Part shown: positions 1 through 7,298 of the stretch, piece after piece
Layout of the letters: every line of letters starts with the position of its first letter
Position numbering within the stretch: the first letter of the stretch is position 1
DNA from: an uncultured Collinsella sp.
Lineage (GTDB): Bacteria; Actinomycetota; Coriobacteriia; Coriobacteriales; Coriobacteriaceae
DNA length: 34,244 nucleotides
Direction: 5' to 3'
Assembly (NCBI GenBank): GCA_937995345.1
Contig: CALKKS010000036.1
Span: forward strand, 1-34,244
Made by a program: the position numbers and the translations under genes
Notes under the pieces: generated by a model
Databases searched by the model: none
What the model saw: the letters and a program-made list of their open reading frames with translations, nothing else
Told to the model about the DNA's origin: nothing

Positions 1-55
1 GAGCAGGGGACTCTTAATCCCAAGGTCCAGGGTTCGACCCCCTGACGGCCCACCA
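1..55 (+). tRNA. tRNA-Lys (CTT), 5' truncated by window edge
   Basis: This is the 3' part of a tRNA whose sequence matches the complete tRNA at 98-173 from the D-stem 3' strand to the CCA end. It includes anticodon loop CTCTTAA, giving anticodon CTT for lysine codon AAG. The T-arm and 3' acceptor strand are intact and CCA is encoded at 53-55. The 5' acceptor strand and D-loop lie outside the window. Confidence 0.93.
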
Positions 56-70
56 CACGATATCTCTTCT

Positions 71-91
71 AAAGTCCGCACAACGGACTTT
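71..91 (+). terminator. Hairpin between the two tRNA-Lys genes
   Basis: An 8-bp perfect stem (71-78 with 84-91) encloses a 5-base loop. The right arm ends in TTT but no long T-run follows, so it may be a weak terminator or a processing hairpin between tandem tRNAs. Confidence 0.5.
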
Positions 92-97
92 AGCTTT

Positions 98-173
98 GGG
101 TCGTTAGCTCAGTTGGTAGAGCAGGGGACTCTTAATCCCAAGGTCCAGGGTTCGACCCCCTGACGGCCCACCA
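98..173 (+). tRNA. tRNA-Lys (CTT)
   Basis: This is a complete 76-nt tRNA. The 7-bp acceptor stem (98-104 with 163-169) has one T-G wobble. The D-arm is GCTC/GAGC, the anticodon loop CTCTTAA gives CTT (lysine), the T-loop is TTCGACC, the discriminator is A170 and CCA is encoded at 171-173. The first anticodon-stem pair is a G-A mismatch. It is the second of two near-identical tandem copies and is followed by a rho-independent terminator. Confidence 0.97.
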
Positions 174-182
174 AAGCATGTT

Positions 183-213
183 AAAGCGACTGGCTTCGGC
201 TGGTCGCTTTTTT
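183..213 (+). terminator. Rho-independent terminator of the tRNA-Lys pair
   Basis: An 8-bp stem (183-190 with 203-210) is followed by a run of six T (208-213), 10 bases after the tRNA CCA end. Confidence 0.85.
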
Positions 214-330
214 GTTGACCTCGCATGGGGTCGAACCCGTCGGGGCGCGGAGCTGAGGAAATGCGTAAGCATTTACCAGCGCAGCGCGCAAGGCGCCTTA
301 GCGCCGCAGCGGCCGCCTGCGCAGCAGGCT

Positions 331-417
331 GACCCCCTGACGGCCCACCAAAGCATGTTAAGACGGTCAGCGAAAGTTGGCCGTCTTTTTTGTTGACCTC
401 GCATGGGGTCGAACCCG
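331..417 (+). repeat. Partial duplication of the tRNA-Lys 3' end, terminator and tail
   Basis: Bases 331-361 repeat 154-184 exactly (31 bp, including the last 20 bases of the tRNA and its CCA). Bases 386-417 repeat 208-239 exactly (32 bp). The central hairpin differs in sequence but is again a good terminator: a 10-bp stem 361-370/377-386 followed by T386-391. The tRNA body is absent. It is replaced by a GC-rich stretch (240-330) with short palindromes. This could be a decayed third tRNA unit or a duplicated attachment-type tRNA end left by an integrative element. Confidence 0.85.
361..391 (+). terminator. Terminator in the duplicated tRNA tail
   Basis: The stem 361-370/377-386 has loop CGAAAG and ends in six T. 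The sequence differs from the terminator at 183-213 while both flanks are identical. Confidence 0.8.
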
Positions 418-434
418 AAAGGGCACAGCTGCTT

Positions 435-1295
435 TCACAGATCGAGTCTACCCTGGGGATCGGTAAAACTGTCAGTACCCTCCTTGAGTTTCTTCTCGTC
501 TGCCTTCACGCGACGCTCGAGCTTTTTTGTATCCTCGGCGGGCGGTAGTTTCTCGGGGACGATTCCGCGGTCGATGAGGCTGCCACGTACGCTTGTGTTG
601 TTCTCGACGTGCTCTTGTTTGATCTGGTCCAGACCGTACAGGTCGTGTTCCTCGGCGTTAAAGGCCGTCATCGAGTTCGTAAGGTCCTTTGCTTTGATGA
701 GGACATCGGCTAACCTGTCCGCCAATGCCGCGCTCTTGGGTACGCCGAGCTGCTGCTTCATTTCCGCCGTGCTTCTGCCGCCGAATAACGCTTCATCGCC
801 CTTCGACTTGATGATCGCGAATCCTTTGGAGTCCACGCCGCGTTTGAACGCAATACCCGAGAGCTGTTTCTCTGAATCGGATAGCGAGTGGCGCGCCTGT
901 AAGCGCTGAATCTCTGCGAAGCGCTGCTCTATGAGCTCTTGGCGGCGCGTCTGCACGGCGAAGTACGCCTGTGCGAGCGCGATCTCTGGCTTGTTTGAAT
1001 CTCCGTTTTGGGCGATTAAATAGCATGCATAGCGCGTAAGCTTGTAGTCTTTAACCGCACGAGCGGCGACACCGGCAGTTACCATTTTCGTGGTGTCACG
1101 AAAATGGGAATCAACTGGAGTTTTATTTGTTTCGCACGAGACTTTTGCCCTCTTAACAACTTCGGCGAAGTTCTCCCATCGAGTGTATCCCATGGGTTCC
1201 ATTAAATCGCGTGCGAGCCAATACTCAACGCCGTCTTCCACATTGGCGTAGCTATCAAGTTTGACACGCCACTTCTCGATATCTCTACTGTCCAT
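435..1295 (-). CDS. dinD: DinD-like protein with BRO N-terminal domain
   Basis: The 286-residue protein resembles DNA-damage-inducible protein D and BRO/antirepressor proteins. The N-terminal BRO-type region (about residues 8-100) has the pattern YWLARDLMEPMGYTRWENF followed by a conserved central segment with YACYLIAQNGDS. A long helical middle (about 105-150, YFAVQTRRQE) and a charged, lysine-rich C-terminus follow. E. coli DinD is of similar length and is reported to interfere with RecA filaments; that role is only inferred here. A strong ribosome site (GAGGAGGAG) precedes the ATG. No clear LexA box was found upstream, so damage control is unproven. The position next to a duplicated tRNA end fits a mobile-element remnant, because BRO proteins are common in phages. 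Confidence 0.82.
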   Translation of the reverse strand: MDSRDIEKWRVKLDSYANVEDGVEYWLARDLMEPMGYTRWENFAEVVKRAKVSCETNKTPVDSHFRDTTKMVTAGVAARAVKDYKLTRYACYLIAQNGDSNKPEIALAQAYFAVQTRRQELIEQRFAEIQRLQARHSLSDSEKQLSGIAFKRGVDSKGFAIIKSKGDEALFGGRSTAEMKQQLGVPKSAALADRLADVLIKAKDLTNSMTAFNAEEHDLYGLDQIKQEHVENNTSVRGSLIDRGIVPEKLPPAEDTKKLERRVKADEKKLKEGTDSFTDPQGRLDL

Positions 1296-1380
1296 ATCTC
1301 CTCCTCGCTGGTCTATTGTCTATGCAGGCTTTGCACGCTCTGTATTCGGAATAAGGATACGCTGCCGTGCGGACACGAAT

Positions 1381-1412
1381 GGGCCCCGTGCCACTTCGAA
1401 CTCACGGGGCCC
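1381..1412 (-). terminator. Strong GC hairpin downstream of the flavoprotein gene
   Basis: A 10-bp perfect stem (1381-1390 with 1403-1412) lies about 45 bases past the flavoprotein stop. It has no T-run on either strand, so it may stabilise the 3' end rather than act as a classical terminator. Confidence 0.45.
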
Positions 1413-1456
1413 ATAGATATCGATTAGTTGTGTTCTGCTTTAGATAGGTGTCCAGT

Positions 1457-2983
1457 TTAATTCGCTCGATAGTGTGATCCGAGGCTTTCGGTTCGCTTGC
1501 GCATGGCTTTGACCATCTCGGTTGCCAGCTGAATCTGCGATTGCAAGCGAGCGAGGACCGCGATTTCGCTGTCCTGGGCGTTTTGCATACTTAAGGCTTC
1601 GGATTCGGGCTTCAGACCTTCAAGTTCATGCAACGCCGAGGACAGGCCCGACTCGGTGCGGTTGATCATGCAGTAGGTACTCATCGTGCGTTTGAGGCTG
1701 CGTGTCAGGCGCTCTGCATCTGCCTTGGCGAGGCCGCGCTGGGGGAGGGCGATACCCGTCTTCAAGGGCGTCTCAGGAGCATCCTGCGCCGCCCGCGCCG
1801 CCGATGCGCCCGCGATGCGCCCGAATACGATGCCATTGGCACTCGATAAGCCGCCGATGCGGTCGGCCCCGTGCATGCCGCCTGTTGCCTCACCGCAGGC
1901 GTAGAGGCCCTCAACGCCCGTGTACGCGGTCTTGTCGATTTTGATACCGCCGTTGGCGGCGTGGGCATACATCGCCACGCGCATCTCGTCGGTCGGCGCG
2001 ATGCCGTGCTCATCTTGTAGCCAGGTGGCAAAGGTCTGCACAAACTCAGGGACGTCCTCGCGGGGGAAGTCGTAGTGGAGCGCCAGGCCTTCGGCGCCTG
2101 CTTTCTCGATGGCAAGATCGATGGCGCGGGAAGCCAGGCGCGAAGTGAAGGGGCCATATCCGGAGCGTTGCTCAAGCAGATCGTCCAACTTGTCGTCGGC
2201 AATATCGACCGGTTGGTCGAACTTGACGTAACGCCAGGTCTTCTCGTTAAAGACAAGGTTTCGTTTGGGCTCGATAAAGCCGGGCATCATCTGCATGAAC
2301 TCTATATTAGTAAGGGACGCACCGTGCGCCAGCGCGATGGCCTGCGAGGAGCTGAGTACATCAGACGACGTAAGGCTGCGCTCGAACAGTCCGCCCGTGC
2401 CGCCGGCGGCAATAATTGTGGCCTTGGCGTCAATGGACGCGAGACACTCCTCGGTGCGGTCGTAGAGCACAGCTCCGGTGATTCTGCCGGTTGTGTCCTC
2501 AACAAGGTCGATAAGCTCATGGCGGGGGAGCAGACGAATGCCGAGCGACTCGATCTGGGCCAAACACGCGTCTTCAAGGGGCTTGTGGGTGAGGCCGCGC
2601 CACATACGCGTCTTATGGTCAAAACAGGGGATAAATTGCTTTTGCTGGGCGCTCTCGGCGCTTTGCGGACGCTGGAGTTCAACACCCAGATCTTGCTCGA
2701 GCCATTGAATCGCCTGGGGAATGCCGTGGACAAATGTCTGGACGAGCTCGGGGTCGGCGGCACCGCCGCCAACGGTCTGGATGGTGCCGATAAGGTCTTG
2801 TTCGTCGTTTTCGTCGACGGGGCCAATAAGGCCGAGACCCCAGGTTCCCGGGAAAAAGCTCGATCCGCTCATAGTCTTGACGGCGCTTGCCACAGTGACG
2901 GTCGCGCCTGCGCGCGCCGCTTCGATGGCGGCGCAAAGGCCCGCAATGCCAGATCCAATTACCAGTACATCAATCGATTCCAT
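1457..2983 (-). CDS. FAD-dependent oxidoreductase of the fumarate reductase / L-aspartate oxidase flavoprotein family
   Basis: The 508-residue protein starts with a dinucleotide-binding motif, VIGSGIAG (residues 8-15). It ends with the family pattern GGI, then GLYACGEATGGMHGADRIGG, and a C-terminal helical bundle closing in SLGSHYRAN. The start was set at 2983 because AGAAAGGA sits at good spacing there; an in-frame ATG 57 bases upstream lacks this. In fumarate reductases and L-aspartate oxidase the capping/active site contains an EFxQFHPT motif. Here it reads EFMQMMPGF, so the usual histidine is a methionine and the substrate may differ. No signal peptide or flavin-transfer motif was seen and no membrane subunit gene lies nearby, so a soluble enzyme is likely. 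The reaction cannot be assigned. Confidence 0.85.
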   Translation of the reverse strand: MESIDVLVIGSGIAGLCAAIEAARAGATVTVASAVKTMSGSSFFPGTWGLGLIGPVDENDEQDLIGTIQTVGGGAADPELVQTFVHGIPQAIQWLEQDLGVELQRPQSAESAQQKQFIPCFDHKTRMWRGLTHKPLEDACLAQIESLGIRLLPRHELIDLVEDTTGRITGAVLYDRTEECLASIDAKATIIAAGGTGGLFERSLTSSDVLSSSQAIALAHGASLTNIEFMQMMPGFIEPKRNLVFNEKTWRYVKFDQPVDIADDKLDDLLEQRSGYGPFTSRLASRAIDLAIEKAGAEGLALHYDFPREDVPEFVQTFATWLQDEHGIAPTDEMRVAMYAHAANGGIKIDKTAYTGVEGLYACGEATGGMHGADRIGGLSSANGIVFGRIAGASAARAAQDAPETPLKTGIALPQRGLAKADAERLTRSLKRTMSTYCMINRTESGLSSALHELEGLKPESEALSMQNAQDSEIAVLARLQSQIQLATEMVKAMRKRTESLGSHYRAN

Positions 2984-3171
2984 CGGATTCCTTTCTCGTC
3001 CGGCGCATTGTCGCATGGGTGATCGGCAATGGGGCCGCAAAGACTCGGCAAATCGGTAAAGGGCAAATATGGCTGGTGGGCGTCATGGACGCTCTGACGC
3101 TCCTTCTCATCACATCTCGTATTTCGCCCCAACTGATATATCGGCATTAGCCACCCTGCGACAACGCAAAC

Positions 3172-3204
3172 AAAAAGAGCCGCTACCTCGAAAGGTAGCG
3201 GCTC
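3172..3204 (-). terminator. Rho-independent terminator of the NifU-like/GGGtGRT unit
   Basis: A 12-bp perfect stem (3177-3188 with 3193-3204), loop of four, is followed on the minus strand by TTTTT (3172-3176). It lies about 35 bases past the GGGtGRT stop codon. Confidence 0.92.
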
Positions 3205-3239
3205 CAAAGCTCAACTATATGAGCATCGCACGGGCGCGA

Positions 3240-4244
3240 TTAGGCCTTGAGGGCCTCCTCGACGGCGACGGCGCAGGCGACGGTGGCACCGACCATGGGG
3301 TTGTTGCCCATGCCGATGAGACCCATCATGTCGACGTGCGCAGGCACGGAGGAAGAACCGGCGAACTGGGCGTCGGAGTGCATACGGCCCATGGTGTCGG
3401 TCATGCCGTAAGAGGCAGGGCCGGCGCCCATGTTGTCCGGGTGCAGGGTACGACCAGTGCCGCCACCAGAAGCGACGGAGAAGTACTTCTTGCCAGCCTC
3501 GAGGCGCTCCTTCTTGTAGGTGCCAGCGACGGGGTGCTGGAAGCGCGTGGGGTTGGTGGAGTTACCGGTGATCGAGATGTCGACGTTCTCGTGCCACATG
3601 ATGGCAACGCCCTCGCGGACGTCGTCGGAGCCGTAGCAGTTAACGGCAGCGCGGGGACCATCGGAGTAGGGGATGGTCTCGACGACCTTGAGCTCGCCCG
3701 TGTAGTAGTCGAACTGGGTCTTCACATAGGTGAAGCCGTTGATGCGGGCGATGATCTGGGCGGCGTCCTTGCCCAGACCGTTGAGGATGACGCGCAGCGG
3801 CTTCTTACGGGCCTTGTTGGCGTTCAGAGCCAGGCCGATAGCACCCTCAGCGGCAGCGAAGGACTCGTGGCCGGCCAGGAAGGCGAAGCACTCGGTGTCG
3901 TCGGAGAGCAGCATAGCGCCCAGGTTGCCGTGGCCCAGACCGACCTTGCGGTCCTCGGCGACGGAGCCGGGAACGGTGAAGGCCTGGATGCCCTCGCCGA
4001 TGATGGCAGCAGCCTCAGAAGCAGACTTGGCGCCACGCTTGACAGCGAGAGCGCAACCGAGGGTGTAGGCCCACTCGGCGTTCTGGAAGGCGATGGACTG
4101 GGTGTTGTTGACGATCTCACGCGGGTTGAAGCCCTTGTCGGTGCAGATCTGCAGAGCTTCCTCGAGGGAGGCGATGCCGTTGTCGGCGAGGCACTTGTTG
4201 ATCTTGTCAGCGCGGCGCTCGTAACCTTCGAACGTAACAGTCAT
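3240..4244 (-). CDS. GGGtGRT protein
   Basis: The 334-residue cytoplasmic protein carries the motif GGGTGRT (residues 260-266) that names the family, inside a glycine-rich conserved stretch. It also has a glycine-rich central segment around residues 101-135 and no signal peptide or membrane segment. The function of the family is not established. It is the second gene of a unit, 18 bases after the NifU-like gene, and a strong terminator follows, so the two products probably act together in iron-sulfur or related cofactor handling. A GGGAGGGAAAT ribosome site precedes the ATG. The family call is firm; the role is inference from context. Confidence 0.88.
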   Translation of the reverse strand: MTVTFEGYERRADKINKCLADNGIASLEEALQICTDKGFNPREIVNNTQSIAFQNAEWAYTLGCALAVKRGAKSASEAAAIIGEGIQAFTVPGSVAEDRKVGLGHGNLGAMLLSDDTECFAFLAGHESFAAAEGAIGLALNANKARKKPLRVILNGLGKDAAQIIARINGFTYVKTQFDYYTGELKVVETIPYSDGPRAAVNCYGSDDVREGVAIMWHENVDISITGNSTNPTRFQHPVAGTYKKERLEAGKKYFSVASGGGTGRTLHPDNMGAGPASYGMTDTMGRMHSDAQFAGSSSVPAHVDMMGLIGMGNNPMVGATVACAVAVEEALKA

Positions 4245-4262
4245 AGTTATTTCCCTCCCTTT

Positions 4263-4997
4263 CTACTCGTGAACCGGGAACACGCTGGCGACGGAGTGAG
4301 TCTCCTCGTCGGTGCGCGGGTCGATGTACTTGGCAGCGTTCTCCCACTGACCATAGTGGCCCATAGCGCCAGCGATGGCCTCCTCGGGGGTCTTGCCGGC
4401 CTTGACGGCGTCGGTGAACTTGCCGAGGTTCAGGAACTCGAACGCGATGATCTCGTTCTTGTCGTTGAGAGCCATGCGGGTGACGTAGCCCTGAGCGAGC
4501 TCGAGGTAACGAGCGCCCTTGGCCTTGGTGCCGAACATGGTGCCGACCTGAGAGCGAAGGCCCTTGCCGAGGTCGTCGAGGGAGGCGCCCACGGGCAGGC
4601 CGCCCTCGGAGAACGCGGTCTGGCTGCGGCCGTAAACGATCTGCAGGAAGATCTCGCGCATAGCAACGTTGATGGCGTCGCAGACGAGGTCGGTGTTGAG
4701 GGCCTCGAGGATGGTCTTACCGGGAAGGATCTCGGAAGCCATGGCGGCAGAGTGGGTCATGCCCGAGCAGCCGATGGTCTCAACGAGGGCCTCCTCGATG
4801 ATGCCGTCCTTGACGTTCAGCGTGAGCTTGCAGGCGCCCTGCTGAGGTGCGCACCAACCCACACCGTGCGTAAGACCGGAGATGTCGGAAATCTCCTTAG
4901 CCTGGACCCACTTGCCCTCCTCGGGGATGGGTGCGGGGCCGTGGTATGCACCCTTGGCAACGGGGCACATGTTCTCCACTTCCTGTGAGTACTGCAT
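4263..4997 (-). CDS. NifU/IscU-like iron-sulfur assembly scaffold protein
   Basis: The 244-residue protein has a NifU/IscU-like core with cysteines at residues 49, 56, 77 and 106, the segment ETIGCSGMTHSAAMASEI matching the IscU helix after the second cysteine, and a further cysteine at 11. It is longer than IscU (about 130 residues): an extra C-terminal region follows the core. The start at 4997 was chosen because GAGAGGAGAGG precedes it; the open frame extends 55 codons upstream but through sequence without family features. It is the first gene of the pair with the GGGtGRT gene. It is distinct from SufU in the suf operon, so the genome has at least two IscU-fold scaffolds. Confidence 0.85.
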   Translation of the reverse strand: MQYSQEVENMCPVAKGAYHGPAPIPEEGKWVQAKEISDISGLTHGVGWCAPQQGACKLTLNVKDGIIEEALVETIGCSGMTHSAAMASEILPGKTILEALNTDLVCDAINVAMREIFLQIVYGRSQTAFSEGGLPVGASLDDLGKGLRSQVGTMFGTKAKGARYLELAQGYVTRMALNDKNEIIAFEFLNLGKFTDAVKAGKTPEEAIAGAMGHYGQWENAAKYIDPRTDEETHSVASVFPVHE

Positions 4998-5249
4998 GCC
5001 TCTCCTCTCTATCGTGTTGGCGTCCCGTCTGGGGGTCGTGGCTGGCGATTGCCGGGCGACCCTTCGAATGGGACATGACATGCAGCCCCTATAATACCGC
5101 GAAATGCACGGAATATTCGGCGAACGGCTCAGTTTTCGTAGCGAGAAGCGCGGAACTTTCAATTGAAACGATTTAACTCTATGTTCTGTGGTCGCGAACT
5201 TCCGTAGAGGGGGTCCGTCTTGGGCAAGCTTTTGGTCAGCTCTTGTAAG

Positions 5250-5276
5250 CGTTGCAGGGGTTGACCTGTTGCAACG
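5250..5276. promoter_or_regulatory. Inverted repeat in the 403-base gap before the Y1-like gene
   Basis: Seven-base arms CGTTGCA / TGCAACG flank a 13-base spacer that contains TTGACC, a possible -35 on the plus strand. No convincing -10 follows. The rest of the gap (4998-5400) has TATTAT on the minus strand near 5090, a possible -10 for the NifU-like gene, and nothing else recognisable. It could be an operator for either divergent gene. Confidence 0.3.
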
Positions 5277-5400
5277 GTGCCGTTCGCCGCTTGTTTACTG
5301 CCTTTGGCCGCGCGAGTGTATTGTTTTGCGTGAATGTTTTGATGGCACGCTTCAATCGTGCTGTATTGGATGGCAAGCAGATCCCGGCGAAGGGAGCGCC

Positions 5401-6204
5401 ATGCAGCGCGTTTGGAGAACGGTTACCGGCTTTTACCATGTCTGTGCCCGCGGTACGGGCAAGCAGCTCATCTTTGAGGGCGATGAAGACCGGTGGGAGT
5501 TTTTGGAGCTGATGCGCGAGTGCTGCCGCGAGGCCCAGGTGACGATTGTGGCGTGGTGTCTCATGAGCGACTGCGTGGATCTGGTACTTTTGGATTATGA
5601 GGACGAAATGAGCGCGGCGATGCAGCGGTTGCTGCTGACGTATGCTCGTCGGTTCAATAAACGTACCGGACGCACGGGCCATCTGTTTCGGGACCGTTTT
5701 GAGCGCCGCTCGCTCGATACCGACCGGCAGGTGATGGAGGCTATTCGTTCTGTGCACGCCGATCCGCAGGGAGCTGGCATCAGCTTAATCGAGCGTTATC
5801 CGTGGAGCAGCTTTGTCGAATATCTACGGGCCTATGACAACGATATGACGAGGGGATTTTCCGACCCGTCTTGCGTGCTTGAGCTTTTTCGTTCTGCCAA
5901 GGCCTTTATTGCCTATTCGCTTTCGACGCCCGACGGCGGCGAGCCAGCGATGCGCGATCTGGAAGAGACGGAGTGGGAGCGGCATGCCTTTGCCGAAAAG
6001 CTGGCGAAGGGTCTCGGGGTTCCGCTCCACGAGGTTAAAGCCGCATCGTCGGCGCAGCGCAATATCGTTATTCTTGGATTGCATGATGCCGGATTTACGG
6101 TGCGTCAGATTGAGCGGTATACGGGTATTGGCAAAAGTACCGTTTCTCGCATTGTGCGCGCCTGTGCGCCAGCGGCGGTGCTGACTGGTGGAAACGTGGT
6201 GTAG
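5401..6204 (+). CDS. Y1 transposase (REP-associated) relative lacking catalytic residues, with C-terminal helix-turn-helix
   Basis: The 267-residue protein follows the Y1/REP-associated transposase plan: GFYHVCARG near the start, the LFRDRFERR segment (95-103), and RYPWSSF (132-138). The HUH position, normally MPNHVHLL, reads MSDCVDLVL (residues 55-63), so both metal-binding histidines are replaced by C58 and D60. The helix normally holding the nucleophilic tyrosine (YIHxNP) reads SVHADP, with serine at 117. Catalysis is therefore unlikely. A C-terminal region (about 205-262) ends in a helix-turn-helix-like segment, FTVRQIERYTGIGKSTVSRI. AAGGGAG precedes the ATG. It is probably a domesticated DNA-binding protein. 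The single full-length frame with no stops argues against a pseudogene. Confidence 0.82.
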   Translation: MQRVWRTVTGFYHVCARGTGKQLIFEGDEDRWEFLELMRECCREAQVTIVAWCLMSDCVDLVLLDYEDEMSAAMQRLLLTYARRFNKRTGRTGHLFRDRFERRSLDTDRQVMEAIRSVHADPQGAGISLIERYPWSSFVEYLRAYDNDMTRGFSDPSCVLELFRSAKAFIAYSLSTPDGGEPAMRDLEETEWERHAFAEKLAKGLGVPLHEVKAASSAQRNIVILGLHDAGFTVRQIERYTGIGKSTVSRIVRACAPAAVLTGGNVV

Positions 6205-6250
6205 GGCCGCCTGTGCACCGCAGCCGGGGTCGCCCATACGCCACAACCAT

Positions 6251-6590
6251 TGTTCTAAAAGCTTGGCACGGTAACTGCGCATCTAGATTTGCATAGAACG
6301 GTCGCCTTTATGCATAAAATAACGGCTTAGTTCGGTTTTGCCTGTGCCTACCCCCGTCTACTCCGTGCAAAAAGCGGAGTATTCAGCATCGTGGTGCTGT
6401 CGGCACCGTCGCAATCTTGAAACATACGGGCTCCGAAGCTATTTGTGCCTACCGATGAGCCTCCGAAGCTCATGTTTGCGCCCCCTGAGACCTCGATGCT
6501 TGTTCTAAATCGCTATATAAAGGCGACTTGAGATGTTGATTAACGCTTCCGATGCGTATACACACGGCTTGGCGTGCTGAATACTCGCAA
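6251..6590. repeat. Intergenic region with nested short repeats (REP-like candidate)
   Basis: Bases 6205-6801 contain no convincing gene. GTCGCCTTTAT at 6301-6311 is inverted at 6517-6527, and GAGTATTCAGCA at 6377-6388 is inverted at 6575-6586. TGTTCTAAA recurs directly at 6251 and 6501, and CTCCGAAGCT at 6431 and 6461. A small hairpin TACTCCG/CGGAGTA surrounds position 6369. The arrangement sits directly downstream of the Y1-like gene, where REP-type repeats are expected for that family. Confidence 0.5.
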
Positions 6591-6801
6591 AAATGTACGC
6601 CGCACCCTAGGGGACCCTTCTGCGGCAGGCGCGAGGCGTGCCGAAGCTCAGCAGGACGGGACTTGGCACTTTGCTTAGAGTGCCCGTGGCCCTGCCCCAA
6701 GCCTTTGGTACTGGGGAAAACGCTCGTGTTCGCGGTTGGCCGTGTGATAAATGACAGACGGGGCGCCGGGCGTGCGGACTTTGTGTGTCCGAGGCGTTAT
6801 G

Positions 6802-6835
6802 AAAAAGCCGAGCCACCCGTATTGGGCGGCTCGGC
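6802..6835 (-). terminator. Terminator of the suf operon
   Basis: An 8-bp perfect stem (6807-6814 with 6828-6835), extended by partial pairing inside, is followed on the minus strand by TTTTT (6802-6806). It lies about 30 bases after the sufU stop. Confidence 0.9.
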
Positions 6836-6863
6836 AATCAAACCCTTTGAACTGGGGCGTCCG

Positions 6864-7298
6864 CTACTGGTTAGCTTGCCCCTCGAGCATGCCGTCGAGG
6901 GTGCGCCAGGCGAGCTCGGCGCACTTGACGCGGGCGGGCATGTGCGAGATGTCCTGGAGCTGGGCGGCCTCGTCTAGGTCTTCCAGGTCTTCCTCGGAGA
7001 GCTGCTCGCCGCGGATCATGGCGAGGAAGAGTCCTGCCAAGCGGCGTGCTTCCTCGACCGTCTCGCCGGTGATGAGGTCGGCCATGATATCGGCGCTGGC
7101 CTGGCTGATGGCGCAGCCGTGCCCGGTAAACGAGGCCTCCTCGATTACATCGTTCTCGACATGCAGCTGCAGAGTGAGCTCGTCGCCGCAGCTGGGGTTG
7201 ATGCCTTTGTGCTCGTGCGTGGGGGCGTCCATCTCGTACTTATAGTCGGGGTGCGAGTTGTGCTCCATAAACGTGGTGGAGGTGTACAGATTACCCAT
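6864..7298 (-). CDS. sufU: SufU, iron-sulfur assembly sulfur-transfer protein
   Basis: The 144-residue protein has the SufU/IscU ligand set: C37-G-D39 (NPSCGDEL), C62 (GHGCAISQASADIM) and C126 (ARVKCAEL). The extra residues between the second and third cysteine compared with IscU are typical of SufU. In Gram-positives SufU binds zinc and accepts persulfide sulfur from SufS. The start at 7298 overlaps the end of sufS by 8 bases and is preceded by GGAG; a second in-frame ATG lies ten codons in. It is the last gene of the operon, followed by a terminator. Confidence 0.93.
   Translation of the reverse strand: MGNLYTSTTFMEHNSHPDYKYEMDAPTHEHKGINPSCGDELTLQLHVENDVIEEASFTGHGCAISQASADIMADLITGETVEEARRLAGLFLAMIRGEQLSEEDLEDLDEAAQLQDISHMPARVKCAELAWRTLDGMLEGQANQ

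Noticed and set aside
178..396. 72-residue frame after tRNA-Lys
   Set aside because: It runs through terminators and duplicated tRNA sequence.
1296..1400. LexA/SOS box upstream of the DinD-like gene
   Set aside because: No CGAAC-N4-GTTCG or similar palindrome was seen.
3069..4988. 639-residue open frame on the plus strand
   Set aside because: It lies antisense to the GGGtGRT and NifU-like genes and comes from their GC-biased codons; composition is repetitive V/D/G/E/A with no family features.
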